Assembly (NCBI GenBank): GCA_025677815.1
Contig: JAIXMP010000029.1
Coordinates: 248,001 to 312,000 of the forward strand
Source of the DNA: Phascolomyces articulosus
Taxonomy: Eukaryota; Mucoromycota; Mucoromycetes; Mucorales; Lichtheimiaceae
Reading direction: 5' to 3'
DNA: 64,000 bases
This document shows, piece after piece, positions 1 through 16,022 of this stretch; the stretch's first letter is position 1, and each line of letters begins with the position of its first letter. Under the pieces are notes generated by a model. That model was not told where the DNA came from. It did not search any database and saw nothing but the letters and a program-made list of their open reading frames with translations. The translations under genes were made by a program, and so were the position numbers.

Positions 1-358
1 TGTTGTCCCCACCAAATAGGAAATAATAATAATAATCGATTCTACCTTTTCCCACCAAGTGCGAGTGGTCATGCCTGAATTACGACCATAAAGTGGTGCT
101 TGTTTAAGGTGATTTCGAAAAACGATACTGAAATGTTGACTTATAGAAGCCTTGGTTACTTGTAACCCGAGTTTCACGGCTTCTTCGGCCTAAAAGTGTA
201 ATATTTATGCATGAGTGCCTGAGAGAAAGTAAAAAAAAAAAGGTACTTTGAGAGAATGCCAATGGACAATTTACATATTGTAAAGAAACCGAACCAGTAG
301 GTTTGAATAAAGTGAGGTAAGCATCGAATGTTATTAATTTTATAACATGACCTGTCAT
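1..358 (-). CDS. HAD-superfamily hydrolase, HDHD3-like (partial, 5' end only)
   Basis: The first two exons of a gene that leaves the window on the left. Exon 1 (358..275) starts MTGHVIKLITFDAYLTLF and ends at a GTAAAT donor. Exon 2 (189..46) follows a TTTTAG acceptor in phase 0 and encodes AEEAVKLGLQ, then NSGMTTRTWWEK, ending at a GTAGAA donor; positions 45..1 would be intron. The hydrophobic strand followed by FDAYLTLF is HAD motif I, with the nucleophile Asp at residue 12. The second Asp of the usual DxD motif is Tyr-Leu here, so the register of motif I should be checked. The pattern AEEAVK...HLKQAP...SGMTTRTWW is like the HDHD3/DREG-2 branch of small-molecule or sugar-phosphate phosphatases. 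Substrate is unknown. The catalytic Lys and the acidic motif IV lie outside the window. Family assignment is moderately firm, function is inference. Confidence 0.72.
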
Positions 359-941
359 TTTTGTTTGAGGAAAAATGAGTGTACGGCTTCTAGTAACAAT
401 AAGAAAAAATCCTGGAGGAGAAAGAAAATGGGATCAAAGCTCAAGGCCCGTGTTGAAAAAAATAAAGTTACATTTTATTTTTCTCAGCTACCAAACAACC
501 GACACAGTCAAATTCATACAAAAGAAGGATAGTTTCTTATGTCTTTTTCGTCATGGTAAAAAAAAAAAAAGACAAATTGATCCATTTATGCAAGGTTAGG
601 TAATAAGGTGAGCTGATCTACAAGAGCATAGTTAACTATGACATTATCCCGGTCTATCTTCAATCTCACATCAAGAATTTCTGTTTTCCACACAACTTTT
701 TTTTTTCCTTGTTCCTTCTTTACCTCGCATCAACACTACAAATATAAATTTTAAAACCCACTTATTTTTGTTTCGAGAATAAGCATATACAAGTCATGCT
801 TTATTATGTGCTTGTGTGTGAATGGTGTGATATTTTTTTTTCTTTAAAAAAGTTGTAGGGAATCGGTTCAAAAGAAAAAGAGGGAAGAAATAGAGTTATG
901 TGTATAATATTAAAAAAAAGTTGTTGGGACACTTTTTTCTT
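359..941. other. intergenic, HAD promoter side and tropomyosin 3' side
   Basis: A 583-bp interval between two minus-strand genes. It is AT-rich with poly-A and poly-T runs. Short open frames on the plus strand (347..532, 375..599) lack any recognisable protein features. It should hold the promoter of the HAD hydrolase and the 3' UTR of the tropomyosin gene; I see no RNA gene. Confidence 0.6.
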
Positions 942-1609
942 TTACAATTCATCGAATTGACGTGCCAATTCATCCAACTCTGCTTTGGCAGTCTTGTATT
1001 TTTCTTCAAGTTCTTCATGAAGTTGTTCCTTTTCACCAAGTTCAGTTTCCAAAGTGCTAACCTTACGTTCAGCATCTTCAGCCTTGAGATCAGCATCATT
1101 GAACCTAATTAAAAACAAACATATCCAGGTTAACATTGTGTTTTAAATAGCATCCTATTCCCTTCGCAATGGACTCTATATCACACACACTTTTTTTTTC
1201 TCATTGATAAACCCATTCCTTTATAAAAAATAGAACCCCTCCATATTCTTTATATATAATAAAAAAGAGTATACATTACTTGGATGACATGTCAGTAAGT
1301 TGACCTTCGGTCTTTTCCAAAGACTCTTCGAGATTCTTGACCTTGATTTGCAAAGACAACAATTCGTGGTCCTTGGCAGTATGTTCAGATTCAAGTTGCT
1401 TTACTTGAGCCTCGAGTTCATCAGCACGTGCGTTAGCCTCATCGGCTTCGCTGCGAAGGGTTGCGAGTTTCTAAAAGAATTAATTGAGTTTTTTTTAATA
1501 AATGTATATGATAAACAATTATATATTCTTATCCCCTTTTATACAATATGCACAATGTAATATAACCATGCAGTAAATAAACCATCCTTACCTCCTTGAA
1601 TTTTTCCAT
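942..1609 (-). CDS. tropomyosin, short form (123 aa)
   Basis: Actin-filament-binding coiled-coil protein that stabilises actin cables. Three exons: 1609..1592 (MEKFKE, GTAAGG donor), 1470..1280 and 1104..942, all closing in frame. The product is coiled coil from end to end with heptad hydrophobics, few aromatics and many Glu/Lys/Ala; it begins MEKFKEKLATLRSEADEA and ends TAKAELDELARQFDEL, matching the first and last segments of fungal tropomyosins such as fission yeast Cdc8. Fungal tropomyosins are usually about 161 or 199 residues; this model gives 123, about one 40-residue actin-binding pseudo-repeat less. The missing part falls inside exon 2, which is continuous, so a hidden exon is unlikely. 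The very short 18-base first exon is typical for this family. Confidence 0.88.
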
Positions 1610-3978
1610 GATGTATAAAAGTTATAAATAGGTAGAAAAGAAAAGAGAAAAAAAAAGACCGCGAAAGGACTTGGGATACTAAAATACTTTGCGTATAATA
1701 CGAGGTCTCGGCACGCGCCCCCTCTTATTTTTACTTCTCCTACCAGCCAATAAAATTGAGTGCCTGTGCTTGATATTTTCCTTGAACCACATGTTACACT
1801 ATAAAAAACGTAGTAAGCCTCGTTCCCTTTTCTATTACGTAGAGTATAGAGTATATATCTTATTCGTGGCATGCCTCTGCGCCAGTCTTTTGTTTTTGTT
1901 ATCCCGCAAATATCTATCCAATGAATATATCATTTTTTCACCGAGAAAAAAAAAGTTGTTCTTGTGTCGTAGCAACAAGCAAGTTCATTTTAGTTATGGT
2001 AATTTTTGCTGTAAAGTCATGTTATCACTATGAATACCATTTCTCAGTCAATCTGTCTGTTTGTATACGTAGCAACTTTAAAAAATAGAATACAAATGTT
2101 TTGAATATATGGTTAATCAGTTTTTTCTATTATATATATGTTTTAGATTGATTGAATAGTACAGAAAGAAATCATGATGGAAAATGTTTAAAAAAAATCT
2201 GTAAAAGAAACGGCATATATACCAGCTTTACATTCGATAGTACCACACAGGATTTCTTAAAGAACCAAAGATGGATACGAGGTCACAAGAATCTCAAGGA
2301 TATTAAGATGAGGAGTAAACATCAATTTATATATATTAATGGTTGCTTATAATATTTGTGAAAAAGGAGTGAGATAATATTCGTTGCATTTTTAGACTAT
2401 TTTATAATTTATATAATTCTAAATCAACGTTATGCAGTAATAATAGTTTTGATGGCAAACGATGGTTTTTAATATTTCTCTACTAGAATCGAATCGCATG
2501 ATGAAACTGCTGTTTAGTGAGCAATTGAACTATGACAGATAGGATATATTTTGCGACTTTTGTATTTGTTTGTAATACATACATCGTCCTTTTTTGTAGA
2601 GATCGTGCCAAGTTATTTGACCAATTTTGCATTAGCTCCTTTTTTTTTTTTTTTTTGGTCTGAACAAAGGATATTGATAGAGTACTTCCACTATGTAACT
2701 CATCATCCATACTTAAATTACCAAACTATTATTTAGCATTCGGTTTTTGTTAATATTTATAATATATAGTATAATACCATTTGTGACAATCCCAAGCTTC
2801 CTCAAAGTACCAGTATTTGCAACTACCATTTTTGTCAGTTACTATATAGTATATAAATGCGATAATGCCGCAGTCTCAGTTAGAATATTTCTATGTTTCT
2901 CTGTCAAGAATGATGATGTAATTATTATCCATTATTGATAGTTTGAGTTAAAGTTTGTGTGTAACGAGAATTTCAATTACTTTTGTTACTGACTACTTCG
3001 ACTCCTAGTGGCCGTTCTTTTCACCACTCAATTCCTGGATTTACATAAAATAATATCCATTGATGGGAATCTTTTTTAGACTATATCAGCAGGGTAATAG
3101 GTGCCATATATTTATTACTGATTAAGTGTAATATCTTTATATCAACCGAATGTTCTATGAAGCAAAAGATACGTATAATATATAGGACTTTCAGCAAATG
3201 TTTCAAGAATGATGTTATGTCAAGTTAATATAGTATGCCACAGATAATAATAACGTTCAACCTTATTGCTATATATATAACACTAATGGCTATAGATCTA
3301 TAAATAATGATGACTATCATCGATATGTCTATTTGCTGTAGGAATTACCAATAGACAGAAACTATAATGTTGTCCTGCATGGTACGCAAACGGTTGCTAA
3401 TCGGTACTAGTGACATGATTTTATTATCATAATCTTGTCACTAGATCAAATATCGGAGCAACTGATGCTATTGGGTTATTCTCTTGATTATTGTAAAATA
3501 TATGTATGTAAACTTGATTTGTTTCGGATTAGACAAATATGGACTTGAAGTTGGCTTTGATGTAGATTGTGTAAAACAAAAAAGATAGAGGAGCCAATCC
3601 GCAGTTGCATCCTGATGAAAAAACATGTAAAGAATTATCAGGTGAGATAGGTAGGACGAAAACACAGGGGCAACTCTTGTAGCATTATAAGATCAACTTA
3701 CACAGATAGTGTCTATGATTAAATTGCCAAGTTTAAAAAGAGTCATGACTATTTTTTGTAAAGCAAGCGATGGATAGCACTATTTTCAAGCCCAGTTTTG
3801 TACAATGTGTACAAAATGGGCAAGAATAAAAAATCCAACTCTTAAGTTTCTTTCTTTCACTTTCTTATCCAAAATTATTGCCACTTAGTTATTTTATATA
3901 TATTATACCCCTTCTTTCTTTCTTTTTCTTTTCTTAACTTCTTTTTATCTTTTTCTCCCAGGGTCCGTTTGATATATC
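1610..3978. other. gene-poor interval between divergent tropomyosin and ING genes
   Basis: About 2.4 kb between two divergently transcribed genes, so it should include both promoters. It is AT-rich. The short frame at 2152..2352 has no recognisable motif and poor coding character. A pyrimidine-rich block lies just upstream of the ING start (about 3840..3960). I found no tRNA-like or protein-coding feature. A perfectly spaced inverted repeat at 3407..3444 is listed separately. Confidence 0.5.
3407..3444. repeat. 38-bp inverted repeat (hairpin)
   Basis: Two 14-base arms (CTAGTGACATGATT and its near-complement AATCTTGTCACTAG) are separated by 10 bases, with one mismatch. It lies in the gene-poor interval upstream of the ING gene, away from any gene end. 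It could be a cruciform, a footprint of a transposable element or chance in AT-rich DNA. Confidence 0.6.
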
Positions 3979-5159
3979 ATGAGTATGTCAATTGCAGATA
4001 TCTTTGAAGACTATGTTGAAAGTAAGCGAACTTGTCTATTTATTTGATTATACATAAAAAATCAATAACCCTTCACTTTCCATATTTCTAATATATACGA
4101 TCGACTACTAGGTCTTCAAAATCTTCCTGGGGAAATTGATCAAAACATGCAAGAACTACGCAATATGGATGAAGAATTTCAACGTAAAAAAAACAATCAC
4201 ACCTCTTATTGTTGATAAAGTGATATGAAAACTTGATCTAAAACGGTTTTTTTAACAACAACACTAGGGATCCGCGAAACATACACCAAACTTCGACGCA
4301 GTCATTCCAAAGTATTACGAACCAACAATGCCAACCCACCTGCTAACTTTGCACAATCACGAACACAACTGGATAAAGAATATAAAAAAGCAGTACAAAA
4401 ACAAGATCAAAAAATTGAATTGGCATTGCGCATGTATGATCTTGTTTCAAAACATATTGAACGTATTGATTCACAAATGGCGAAAAGTGGTATTGATGGC
4501 GACTGGATAAACAATAATGCCAACGGTACGCATGGGTCAGCTATAATGAATGGGGCGGCGGCAGCGGCGGGGAGTGGCCGACGAAGACTCAATACATCTT
4601 CTTCAGCTTCGGGTTGGGATGATGGGCATTGGAGAAATGGTACTGAAAGTGGACCACGTAAACGATCCTCTTTAGGACCGTCATCTATTAGGAAAAGGTA
4701 TTTATCATGGATAAGATCAAGAAATAGAAAGAGAGGATTGTAAAAGAAGAAAAAAGAGGATCATTGATTTATTAATATTCTTTAGGACACATCATTCATC
4801 AAGACCTAATCCTTCAACAAGTCATCATGGGTCATTAGCAGAATTAGAAATTGACCCTAATGAACCACGCTATTGTATCTGTAATCAAGTTTCTTTTGGT
4901 GATATGGTTGCTTGCGATGGTGAAAATGTAAATGTTCTTTTCTTCATCATGGATTATTTATACATGTAATCCAATTCAAAATATTAACCCAAACTGTAAT
5001 ATATTTTTGTGTTTTCCTTAGTGTGAGAAAGAGTGGTTCCATTATGCATGCGTAGGGTTAGTCGAACCACCTGCTGGCAAATGGTATTGTGACGACTGTG
5101 CAAATGTAGACGATGGATATCGAAAACGACTTAAGCGATTAAGCGATGACATTATCTGA
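3979..5159 (+). CDS. ING-family chromatin reader with C-terminal PHD finger (274 aa)
   Basis: Subunit of histone acetyltransferase or deacetylase complexes (NuA4/Rpd3 type) that reads methylated histone H3 lysine 4. Five exons: 3979..4021, 4112..4183, 4268..4697, 4786..4927, 5022..5159, all in phase. The N-terminal ING coiled-coil domain is visible as [20 protein letters not shown], the classic start of Yng2/Pho23/ING proteins. A low-complexity Asn/Gly/Ala/Ser-rich linker follows (about 135-200). The PHD finger is complete: C212, C214, C225, C230, H236, C239, C252, C255, with the motif [17 protein letters not shown] and the Trp of GKWYC. A short basic tail (RKRLKRL) after the finger resembles the polybasic phosphoinositide-binding region. 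Which of the yeast paralogues it corresponds to cannot be decided here. Confidence 0.93.
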
Positions 5160-5695
5160 ACAACAAACAAAAAAATACAATACATCCATCCATCCATCCG
5201 TTCATCTTTTCCTATATTAATACTTGGTAACATTGCGTAATGACAAAACATCAACGACCACATATCTTTTCAACATATCATCATCCTTCCATGACATTCT
5301 TCAAAATAAATAGGAACAACAGCAACAGCAACAGCAACAACAACAACAACAACAATGTGAAAAAAAATTGAAATAAAGTAAAAAATTTGTAGATACCATG
5401 TTTATATTTGAACCAACAACAAAAGAAAGGTTTTTTTGAGTGCGTTGACTCTTAGCCTTATTAGAAAATATTTGTTTATTTACACAGGAGCAAAAAAAAA
5501 GGGGAAGGAGAAACTTGCTTGCATTATTACAACTCTGTTAAGAGAAAAAAAAGATACTAGATGCATATTATGTGCAAAATTTATTCAACTTATTAGGATG
5601 GGAAGGAGGGGGAGGGGAAAGGAGAAGAAAAAAAGAGAAATTGTGATTTGTGAGTATATTTCTATCTATTATAAAGGCAATTCCACTTTGGGATT
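5160..5695. other. convergent 3' region with microsatellites
   Basis: Shared 3' side of the ING gene (+) and phosphofructokinase (-). It contains a CATC-type tetranucleotide run near 5182..5200, a CAA/CAG trinucleotide run (listed separately), AATAAA-like polyadenylation signals near 5305 and 5370 and a purine-rich block near 5590..5640. No coding feature was found. Confidence 0.6.
5315..5355. repeat. (CAA/CAG)n trinucleotide microsatellite
   Basis: About 13 consecutive CAA or CAG triplets in the 3' untranslated region downstream of the ING stop codon. It is outside the reading frame of any gene model here. Confidence 0.85.
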
Positions 5696-9082
<3,387 letters not shown>

Positions 9083-10008
9083 CTTTGTTGTAGTTGTTGT
9101 TGTTATTGTTGTAAAAGAAAAAAAAGTAGAAAAACAACGAACGAAAAATGAAAAGAAAAAAGAAAAGAAACGGAAAAAGGTTCGCGTCAACTGAATTTTG
9201 CGGGAAAAAGAAGAAAAGATAAAAATTGCAGGAAAAAGAAAATATGATCGCGGTTGATCAAAAAATTTAGGTGGTTTATATTAGACTCACTAACTACATA
9301 CCTTTATCACGCTGTTATTATAAAACACTCCTCCTCTCCCTCCCCCCAAAGTCGGTAATTCCGTTGGGACCGATAGTTGATGGCTGATGATGCTTGTTGA
9401 TGTAGATTAGATAAGAGAATTATAAAAAAAACGTCTCTTTTTTTTTTATCATATATAAGTAGTAGTAAGCTGATCTTTTTGTAATTATAAAATTTTTCTC
9501 ATACCATTTCATTTTATTATTATTAAAACATGTCATTTTTTTTACATGATTTGATCTTTTCAATTATTAATAATTAAAAATCAAAATTATCCATCATCAT
9601 AAAAATGATATCATATTTTTTAAACAGGACACTGGAACCACTGAAAAACCAGGTCAAAAAAAAAGAGTTAATAAGGCCATTGTGTAACGCCGACCCTATT
9701 CGAAATCGGAGAGAACAACTTGAGGTTTTTGATGTCAATGACGTAGCTAAGTTAAATGATATAAAAATATATAAAAATGGATTAAATAACGAAAAAAAAA
9801 TTTACAATACAAAAAAAAAGTAGAGAAGGAGAAGAACGTCAGGAATAATAATAATAAAAAAGATCGGAATGAAAAAGATGCAATAATAAAGAAATGCGTA
9901 TAAAAAAAAGAAAAAGTTGGCTGTGAGAAGGGGAATGCTTTACTCTAAAATGAATATATAAGAATAAGAAATAATAGTAAATAATAATAATAGTAATAAA
10001 GAGGAGGT
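9083..10008. other. intergenic, phosphofructokinase promoter and carrier 3' side
   Basis: A 926-bp AT-rich interval between two minus-strand genes. The part next to 9083 is a CAA/TTG-rich leader that probably is the 5' UTR of phosphofructokinase. A 72-codon open frame at 9605..9823 has Lys/Asn-rich low-complexity composition and is not supported. No RNA gene is visible. Confidence 0.5.
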
Positions 10009-11342
10009 TTATCCAAAGTATTCAGAAAGTGTTTCATAAGTCAAAAAGATGATAGCACTTGTCGGTAAACTTCTAGCCACAGTAATTCCACAACCTCGAT
10101 AAAAACCATGGATGCCAGCACCTTTGTAGACTTCTCGAGCTGTTTGAATAAATGATCGTGGACGAGCCGCACTTCCCAAAAGCTCTTGATCCGTTTGCAT
10201 ATGGGATTTAATCACATCCACTGGATAAAATGAAAGATTATAACCAGCACCACCTAAACCACCTGCCAACATCAATTCAGGCGCGCTTAAATCTTTCTTA
10301 TTGGTAGTATTTCGACGACGCATCATGATTTCACATGCATATTCATACACACCAAACCAAAAAGCACCACCACCGGCTTCACGTATCAAAGTAGCTAAGT
10401 AACCACGGTAGAATCCACCTAAACCCTGGTTTTGCAAGGTATAACTGATCACATGCATTGGTCCTCGATATCGAATGGAACGTGTTACTGTGTTGCCACC
10501 ACTAAGTGCTGCCCCTGTCGTCTCGGCCAATTGGACTTGTAATTTACATTTGACTAATTCTACAGGTGTTAATACAAAGGAGGCCATGGCACCTGAGGCG
10601 GTACCTGCAAGAATCAATTGAGGTAAGGAAAGAGGAGGAAGATCTTGTTCTGACATTTTGGCCATCGCATCTCGTTCTTCAGCCGTGGCGGAATAGTTTC
10701 GGATCAATCGTTGGACTTGTCGGTAACCAACAAAAAGGGCAGCATTTTCAATCATCGATCCAACCATCGGTGATGCCATACCCTAAATTATTTTTTTTTG
10801 TTTGTTGGGTAAAATAAAATTAATCACTCAATTTCGCTCAAAATTGTCGATCATATTTGTAATATCCCTCATATTCACCCATCAATCGTTCATCATCCCC
10901 ATCCAAATAAAAAAAATAACTCACTGTAAATAATCCTCGTATACCCTCTTGTTTAACAGTCGATGTAAAACAATGCCATGGTCCATTAAAATAAGGTCGG
11001 TCTAATGGTTGTGTTTGTAGTCTAACTTTAATTGTATCAAATGGGTATTCAACAAACTTGCCAACCATGCCTGCAATCTAATTAAAAAAATTGAATCTAT
11101 TAGAATAAATTCATGCCAGGGTACCCCTTCCATTTTTTTTTTTGACACAGACATCTTTAAACTAAAGATAAAAAGCAAAATAGATAGATATAACATACAG
11201 AACCAAATAACAAATCATCTAACTGTCGACGAAAATTGGATTTAGGTAATTTTTCTTGTTCCTGTGGTGGAATAACAACGGACGACGTTGATAATTGACT
11301 CGCTGCAGTCGTTAAAGTTTGGCTTTGTTGACTATGTTCCAT
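10009..11342 (-). CDS. mitochondrial carrier, ornithine transporter type (356 aa)
   Basis: Inner-membrane solute carrier, most like the Ort1/Arg11 branch that exchanges ornithine between matrix and cytosol for arginine synthesis. Three exons: 11342..11199, 11077..10925, 10782..10009, all phase 0. Three carrier repeats are visible with signature motifs YPFDTIKVRLQ (about 59), TPVELVKCKLQ (about 171, with the Glu-Leu-Val-Lys variant shared by ornithine/carnitine-type carriers) and YPVDVIKSHMQ (about 285). FYRGYLATLIREAGGGAFWF and FYRGCGITVARSLPTSA are the usual post-helix signatures. An approximately 45-residue Ser/Gln-rich N-terminal extension and a hydrophilic insert (about 130-148) make it longer than the usual 300. 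Substrate specificity is inferred from the motif variants and would need alignment of contact-point residues. Confidence 0.88.
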
Positions 11343-14300
11343 GATAGTGGTTATTGTTGTGTAATAATAGTAATAATAGGTATAGATATAGAGAGTTTAT
11401 TATTATTGTTGTTGTTGTCTAAATGTCTTGTTTTTTTCGATTGAAAAGTAAAAAAGGGGGAATCCAAAAAAGAGAATGCAAAAAACAAAGAAGAAATGAA
11501 ACAAAAGAATGAAAGAAAAAAGACGCAACGTTTTTTACTTGTTGACGAGATATTTATATGGAACCTAGCGGTTAGGCGGTCAGTAATTGACAAGGAAAAG
11601 GAAAAAAAAAGTTCATTGATAAATTTTTATGAGTGCTTAAAAAAAAAATCGACGTGACTGGTATTAAAAAAGTGAGTCAACTCACGTCGTTTAATATTTA
11701 ATTTGTAGTTGCCTAGACTCAATAGGTATTCCTCATTTTTTGAAACAATAAACAAAAAAATAAATCCCATCCATTTATCATTTTGACGCATTTGAAAATC
11801 ATATTCCATAACCTAGTAAGATAACATACAGTCATTTTCCCCAGATTATTTGATGATTATCGCTGTGCTACAAATAACTGGGCCTAAAGAGATAAAAATA
11901 ACAAAAAAGAAAAAAGATGTTTCAATTGGCATGAAGATATGTATCACTCGGAGTGGAGGTAGTTTAAATTATTAAGTTTCGAGTTTTTTTTTTCTTTCTT
12001 CCATGTGAAACGTATAAAAATATTCTTTATCATTTGAGGTATTAGATGGCATTCTTATCATTCATAATACAAAAAAATACCGGCTCAATTATATATCCAT
12101 CATAGCAAAAAGACATAATCTCCTTCTACAACAGTAGTAGACGAAGCAACGGTTATTATTATTATTGTTTTTAATCGAGATGATTTATGCAAAGATTTAT
12201 TTTAACCCTTAATATATTATAATGATGAAAACATACACATCTAACCATTGATGATGGTGATGACAGATGAAAAAAGAGTATCTTTTATTATTATGCAATT
12301 TAGATATGAACGATACTACCGTAACGACAATTAAGCTTTTCATATCCCACAACAAAACAGTGGAGTGTTCACAATCCTTCTACGTATACCATCAAGAATG
12401 AAACACAACCTGTTCATCAACAATTTTTCCCATTACATCGTTGGAATAAATAGCAAGTACGTATCCATCTTGAAGTTTTTATAAAATTTAATATCTATAT
12501 CACTTGTTGATGGAGGTATCTGATAATAGATATGTTTATACAAGGTGAATATGCAGGAAATATCAAGAATTTTGTATAATTTGGTTCCAGCGAATAACTG
12601 TTCATTAATAACGATCTAATTTTAATATCATAGTATGCGAGTTCCATTGATTTGTAATTCATCCAAAATATTGTATACTCCTCTTTAATAGATTGTATGA
12701 AAATGGTGATAAATCTAATTGCACCGTTGGATCCAGGACGAGGCTCAGCATTGTACTTGTCACATTCTGAAGTACTTCCTATTGAAAGAAATCGATTTTA
12801 CATACATTCCACCAATTCTACTATCTTTGTATATATATTCTTTGATCCTCAATTTCGTTCAATCTGCTTAAAATAAGATGTCCATTCCGTCCCACCACAT
12901 ATTATATCTGGATATGTGTATGAAAGTGGGTATCTTTTAATATATCATACGAAATATACCTTTGTGTAGACTAACAATGCCTCCAATGCTTCCGCTATAT
13001 AAAGAATTAAAAGTGCCAAATGACACTGGTATGGACATTCATTGTTTGGGACTGTCACGTATACGAGGTGCAACCAGATAATAAGTATTTGGAGTTTCGA
13101 CGCATCCCATGCCTATAATAAGCAATGATGTTGTAACTGTGATTGCGAGAGCACTCATATGTAGGTTGTGTTTCAACCGATATTGCTCATTAAATCGAAA
13201 GTTATCAAACATGCATAATTAACTTCTGTTTTGTGTATGCATGCAAAAGAATAAAAAACAGAGATCGTCAATAGCTTGATTGAATTATCCAACCCTCGAT
13301 GCATTTCTTGTTGGTTATTTCTCCATAAAAAAACGGTAACAGTGCTATAATTTCTTCTTTCGTGGATTTTCTTCATTAACAAACAGATGGCCCATGCACA
13401 TGGAGAGATCAACTGCTGTTTGCTAAATCATATATCTTTTTGTTACAGTCTAGGAAAAATCTGTAAAAATATCTTAAAAAGCTACAATAGTCATCTTTTC
13501 AAGAAGTGAAGAATTTTTTTTACTCCCTTAGGATGGTTCCCCACTATTATATAAAACAATTGCAGAAGGAAAAATGATCTTGCAAACCCAGAACAACGGA
13601 ATGCAGCAATATGTAAGCTTTTATAGAAATTGTAGCATCACCTCCAACTGCAAATGATTTATCTAAAATTAAAGACGCATACTTTTGATAAATAGTTGGT
13701 TTTGGTCTTATTGATAAGTGAGGTAATTATTCAGTTTTTCTGCTATCTTCATTACGGCACAAATACCATCGATGTTAGTAGCCTTTTGGAGATGTTTTGA
13801 TGTATTTTTATCTTAAATATGTGGTGGCTTTAAATGATATCCAATCTTAAAAAAACATATCAGAATCTAAACCGTAAGACCAATGTACTGTGTATACCCA
13901 CTCATCCGCTAAAACTAATAGAATAGCCATTTTTACTTGCATAACAATGTTCGATTATTTATAATCAAGTAGTTTGGGTTCTATTTTATACAATTTTTCG
14001 TGGATATTCGAATTATCTTGTTTATAAAGCTACAGATAATGTATCAATATTATTTTTTAGAGTATGAAGTACCGTGATATCACGAATCTTTTAAACTAGC
14101 AACAATAATGGACAATGGCCTTCCTTCAATTTGGGCACTTTGAATTCTTTTCTTTTAAAAATAAGCTCCGTTTCCTCCAAGATTCACTTGGAGAATGCTT
14201 TTTCCGCTCAAAGACGTTCGAAAGAGCCACCAAATTGATAATGCCAAAAGAACTGACACGGAAGAATAGTATATCAATTAAGAGTTAGGTTCAAAAATAA

Positions 14301-15953
14301 ATTATTATACGGATTCTTGCCCTATTAGTTTCAGTGATGATGCTGAAGAACTAACCATTGTTATTGTATGTTTTTGCCAGCCAGATGATGTCAAGATCAA
14401 AAAAGGCTTGTTGGATGATCATAAGAATGCTCTAACACGATAAATTCATAATGGTTATTGACTTTATTTATCCATTTTGATTAGAGAGAATGACGATGGT
14501 TTTCTTTCCCTCCTTGAATTTGCTTGAGTTTTTATGTATTATACCTATAATTCCTACGTAGTATCTCACGATGATAATATTAGGAAACCACGCCAAAATA
14601 ACAATATCTGCCAAATATGCATATTTACACCCTTCAAATTAATAAATTCAATGTCAACCCTTTGATTCTTATCATTCAACCTGGACGACTTCTTTTCTTT
14701 TTTTTTTTTTTTTTTTTGTTAAGGAGTGAATGTATGTGTCTTTTTTCTTGTGATTCTACTTCTTTTAGAGGTATACACTTCTATTTAAAGTTATATATAT
14801 TTATTGTCAGTGGTTCTTTTTTTGAATCATTAAATAAGTTTTGAAACATAAATATGGATAATAAAAATGTGTATATTCAATGAAACCGCATTGCAGTACG
14901 TCTATAATGTGTATGGGGTTTCTTGCTTCATACCTAACTCATTGCAAACTTTGGATCTTATTTGATAATGTTTCATTTTGGATGTATTTTTTACCAGAAC
15001 ATCCTGGGATGCCTTGAATTACTACGATTTTGACGATGGAATTATATGGTAATTGCAGATGATCTATTTTTTTGTCAATTATCTTTTTTTTTGGAATATC
15101 TGAATCCAGCAATAATATAAAAGTACAGAACACAGTATTTGAGTTTTATCAACTCTGTAGTTGCATTTTTAACCTACTCAAAAAGGTTATAATTGAAACC
15201 ATAATTCATCATACATACACAACAAGGTTGTGCTTAAACAAAGAGATGAAGAGCAAAATGTTTGAGGAGCAAGTAGATGAACACATGTTTTGCTTATGCA
15301 CAGCTACAAATCATCAGACGAGTAAAAAATTAGTGGTATTAATAAGCTCTTCATTCAACTTGAACACATGTATTCTTTCAATTAAGAAAAAAAAACATCC
15401 ACTATAATATACAATATACTATTTTTCTGTTGCTCCAATGAATTGAATTCCTATATAATAACTTATACCCTATATAAAATAATAAAGTAGTAGTAGTAGT
15501 TATAGTAGTAAGCGTGGCTGAATCATTTCCGATTGGCGCGCAAAAAGTTCTCTATCACGTATAAAATAAAAATAGTCATATGTATTATATATGCAAGGTA
15601 CCTCATACATAGAATAAACATTTGATTCGATCGTGATCCAATAAAAAGGTAGAGCTGCATCTGCTGCATTTTAGGAAGGTGGGAATCTGAAAAGATGAAT
15701 AGATGATGTTGTGCAATATGATGCACCTTGAATGAAATTGAAGATGGAAAGAAGGACCCAGAAGAAGTATTTATAATATATATAATGAAACACCAAGTAT
15801 TGTAAAATCTTCAAATTATTATATATATTGAATGTCCCTTGATCTTGTATTGTTGGTGTTATGTATTATAACGCCACTTTTAAGGTTTAAAATCCATCTT
15901 CCGTTAGAACAGAGTGCAAGGACCCGGAAGTAGGGCAGATGATTCATGAGAGA

Positions 15954-15963
15954 TTTGCGCTGA
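15954..15963 (+). promoter_or_regulatory. copper-fist (Ace1/Amt1-type) site match
   Basis: TTTGCGCTGA matches the yeast Ace1 consensus HTHNNGCTGD at every position. It lies about 150 bp upstream of the metallothionein start and about 60 bp upstream of its TATA box, the place expected for a copper-induced metallothionein. The adjoining TGACTC is also a Gcn4/AP-1-type half site. The motif is short and degenerate, so chance cannot be excluded. Confidence 0.4.
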
Positions 15964-16022
15964 CTCGAAAAATGAACTGCGATCGTTGTCGTGTAACGAA
16001 CGACGGTCCTTTATCAATGGAT

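Noticed and set aside
2152..2352. 66-codon plus-strand open frame in the tropomyosin-ING interval
   Set aside because: Composition is slightly protein-like, but there is no recognised motif, no neighbouring exon and several AT-rich runs; not enough to annotate.
9083..9190. Upstream in-frame start of phosphofructokinase (36 extra residues)
   Set aside because: The extension is Phe/Ser/Thr low complexity lying over a TTG/CAA-rich leader; the domain begins right at MPHGLSH.
9605..9823. 72-codon plus-strand open frame
   Set aside because: Lys/Asn-rich AT-driven composition, no homologous motif, no splice partners.
14617..15407. Plus-strand frames of 75 and 111 codons in the empty region
   Set aside because: Composition is Phe/Leu/Ile- and Lys/Asn-rich as expected from AT-rich DNA; no domain, no splice context.
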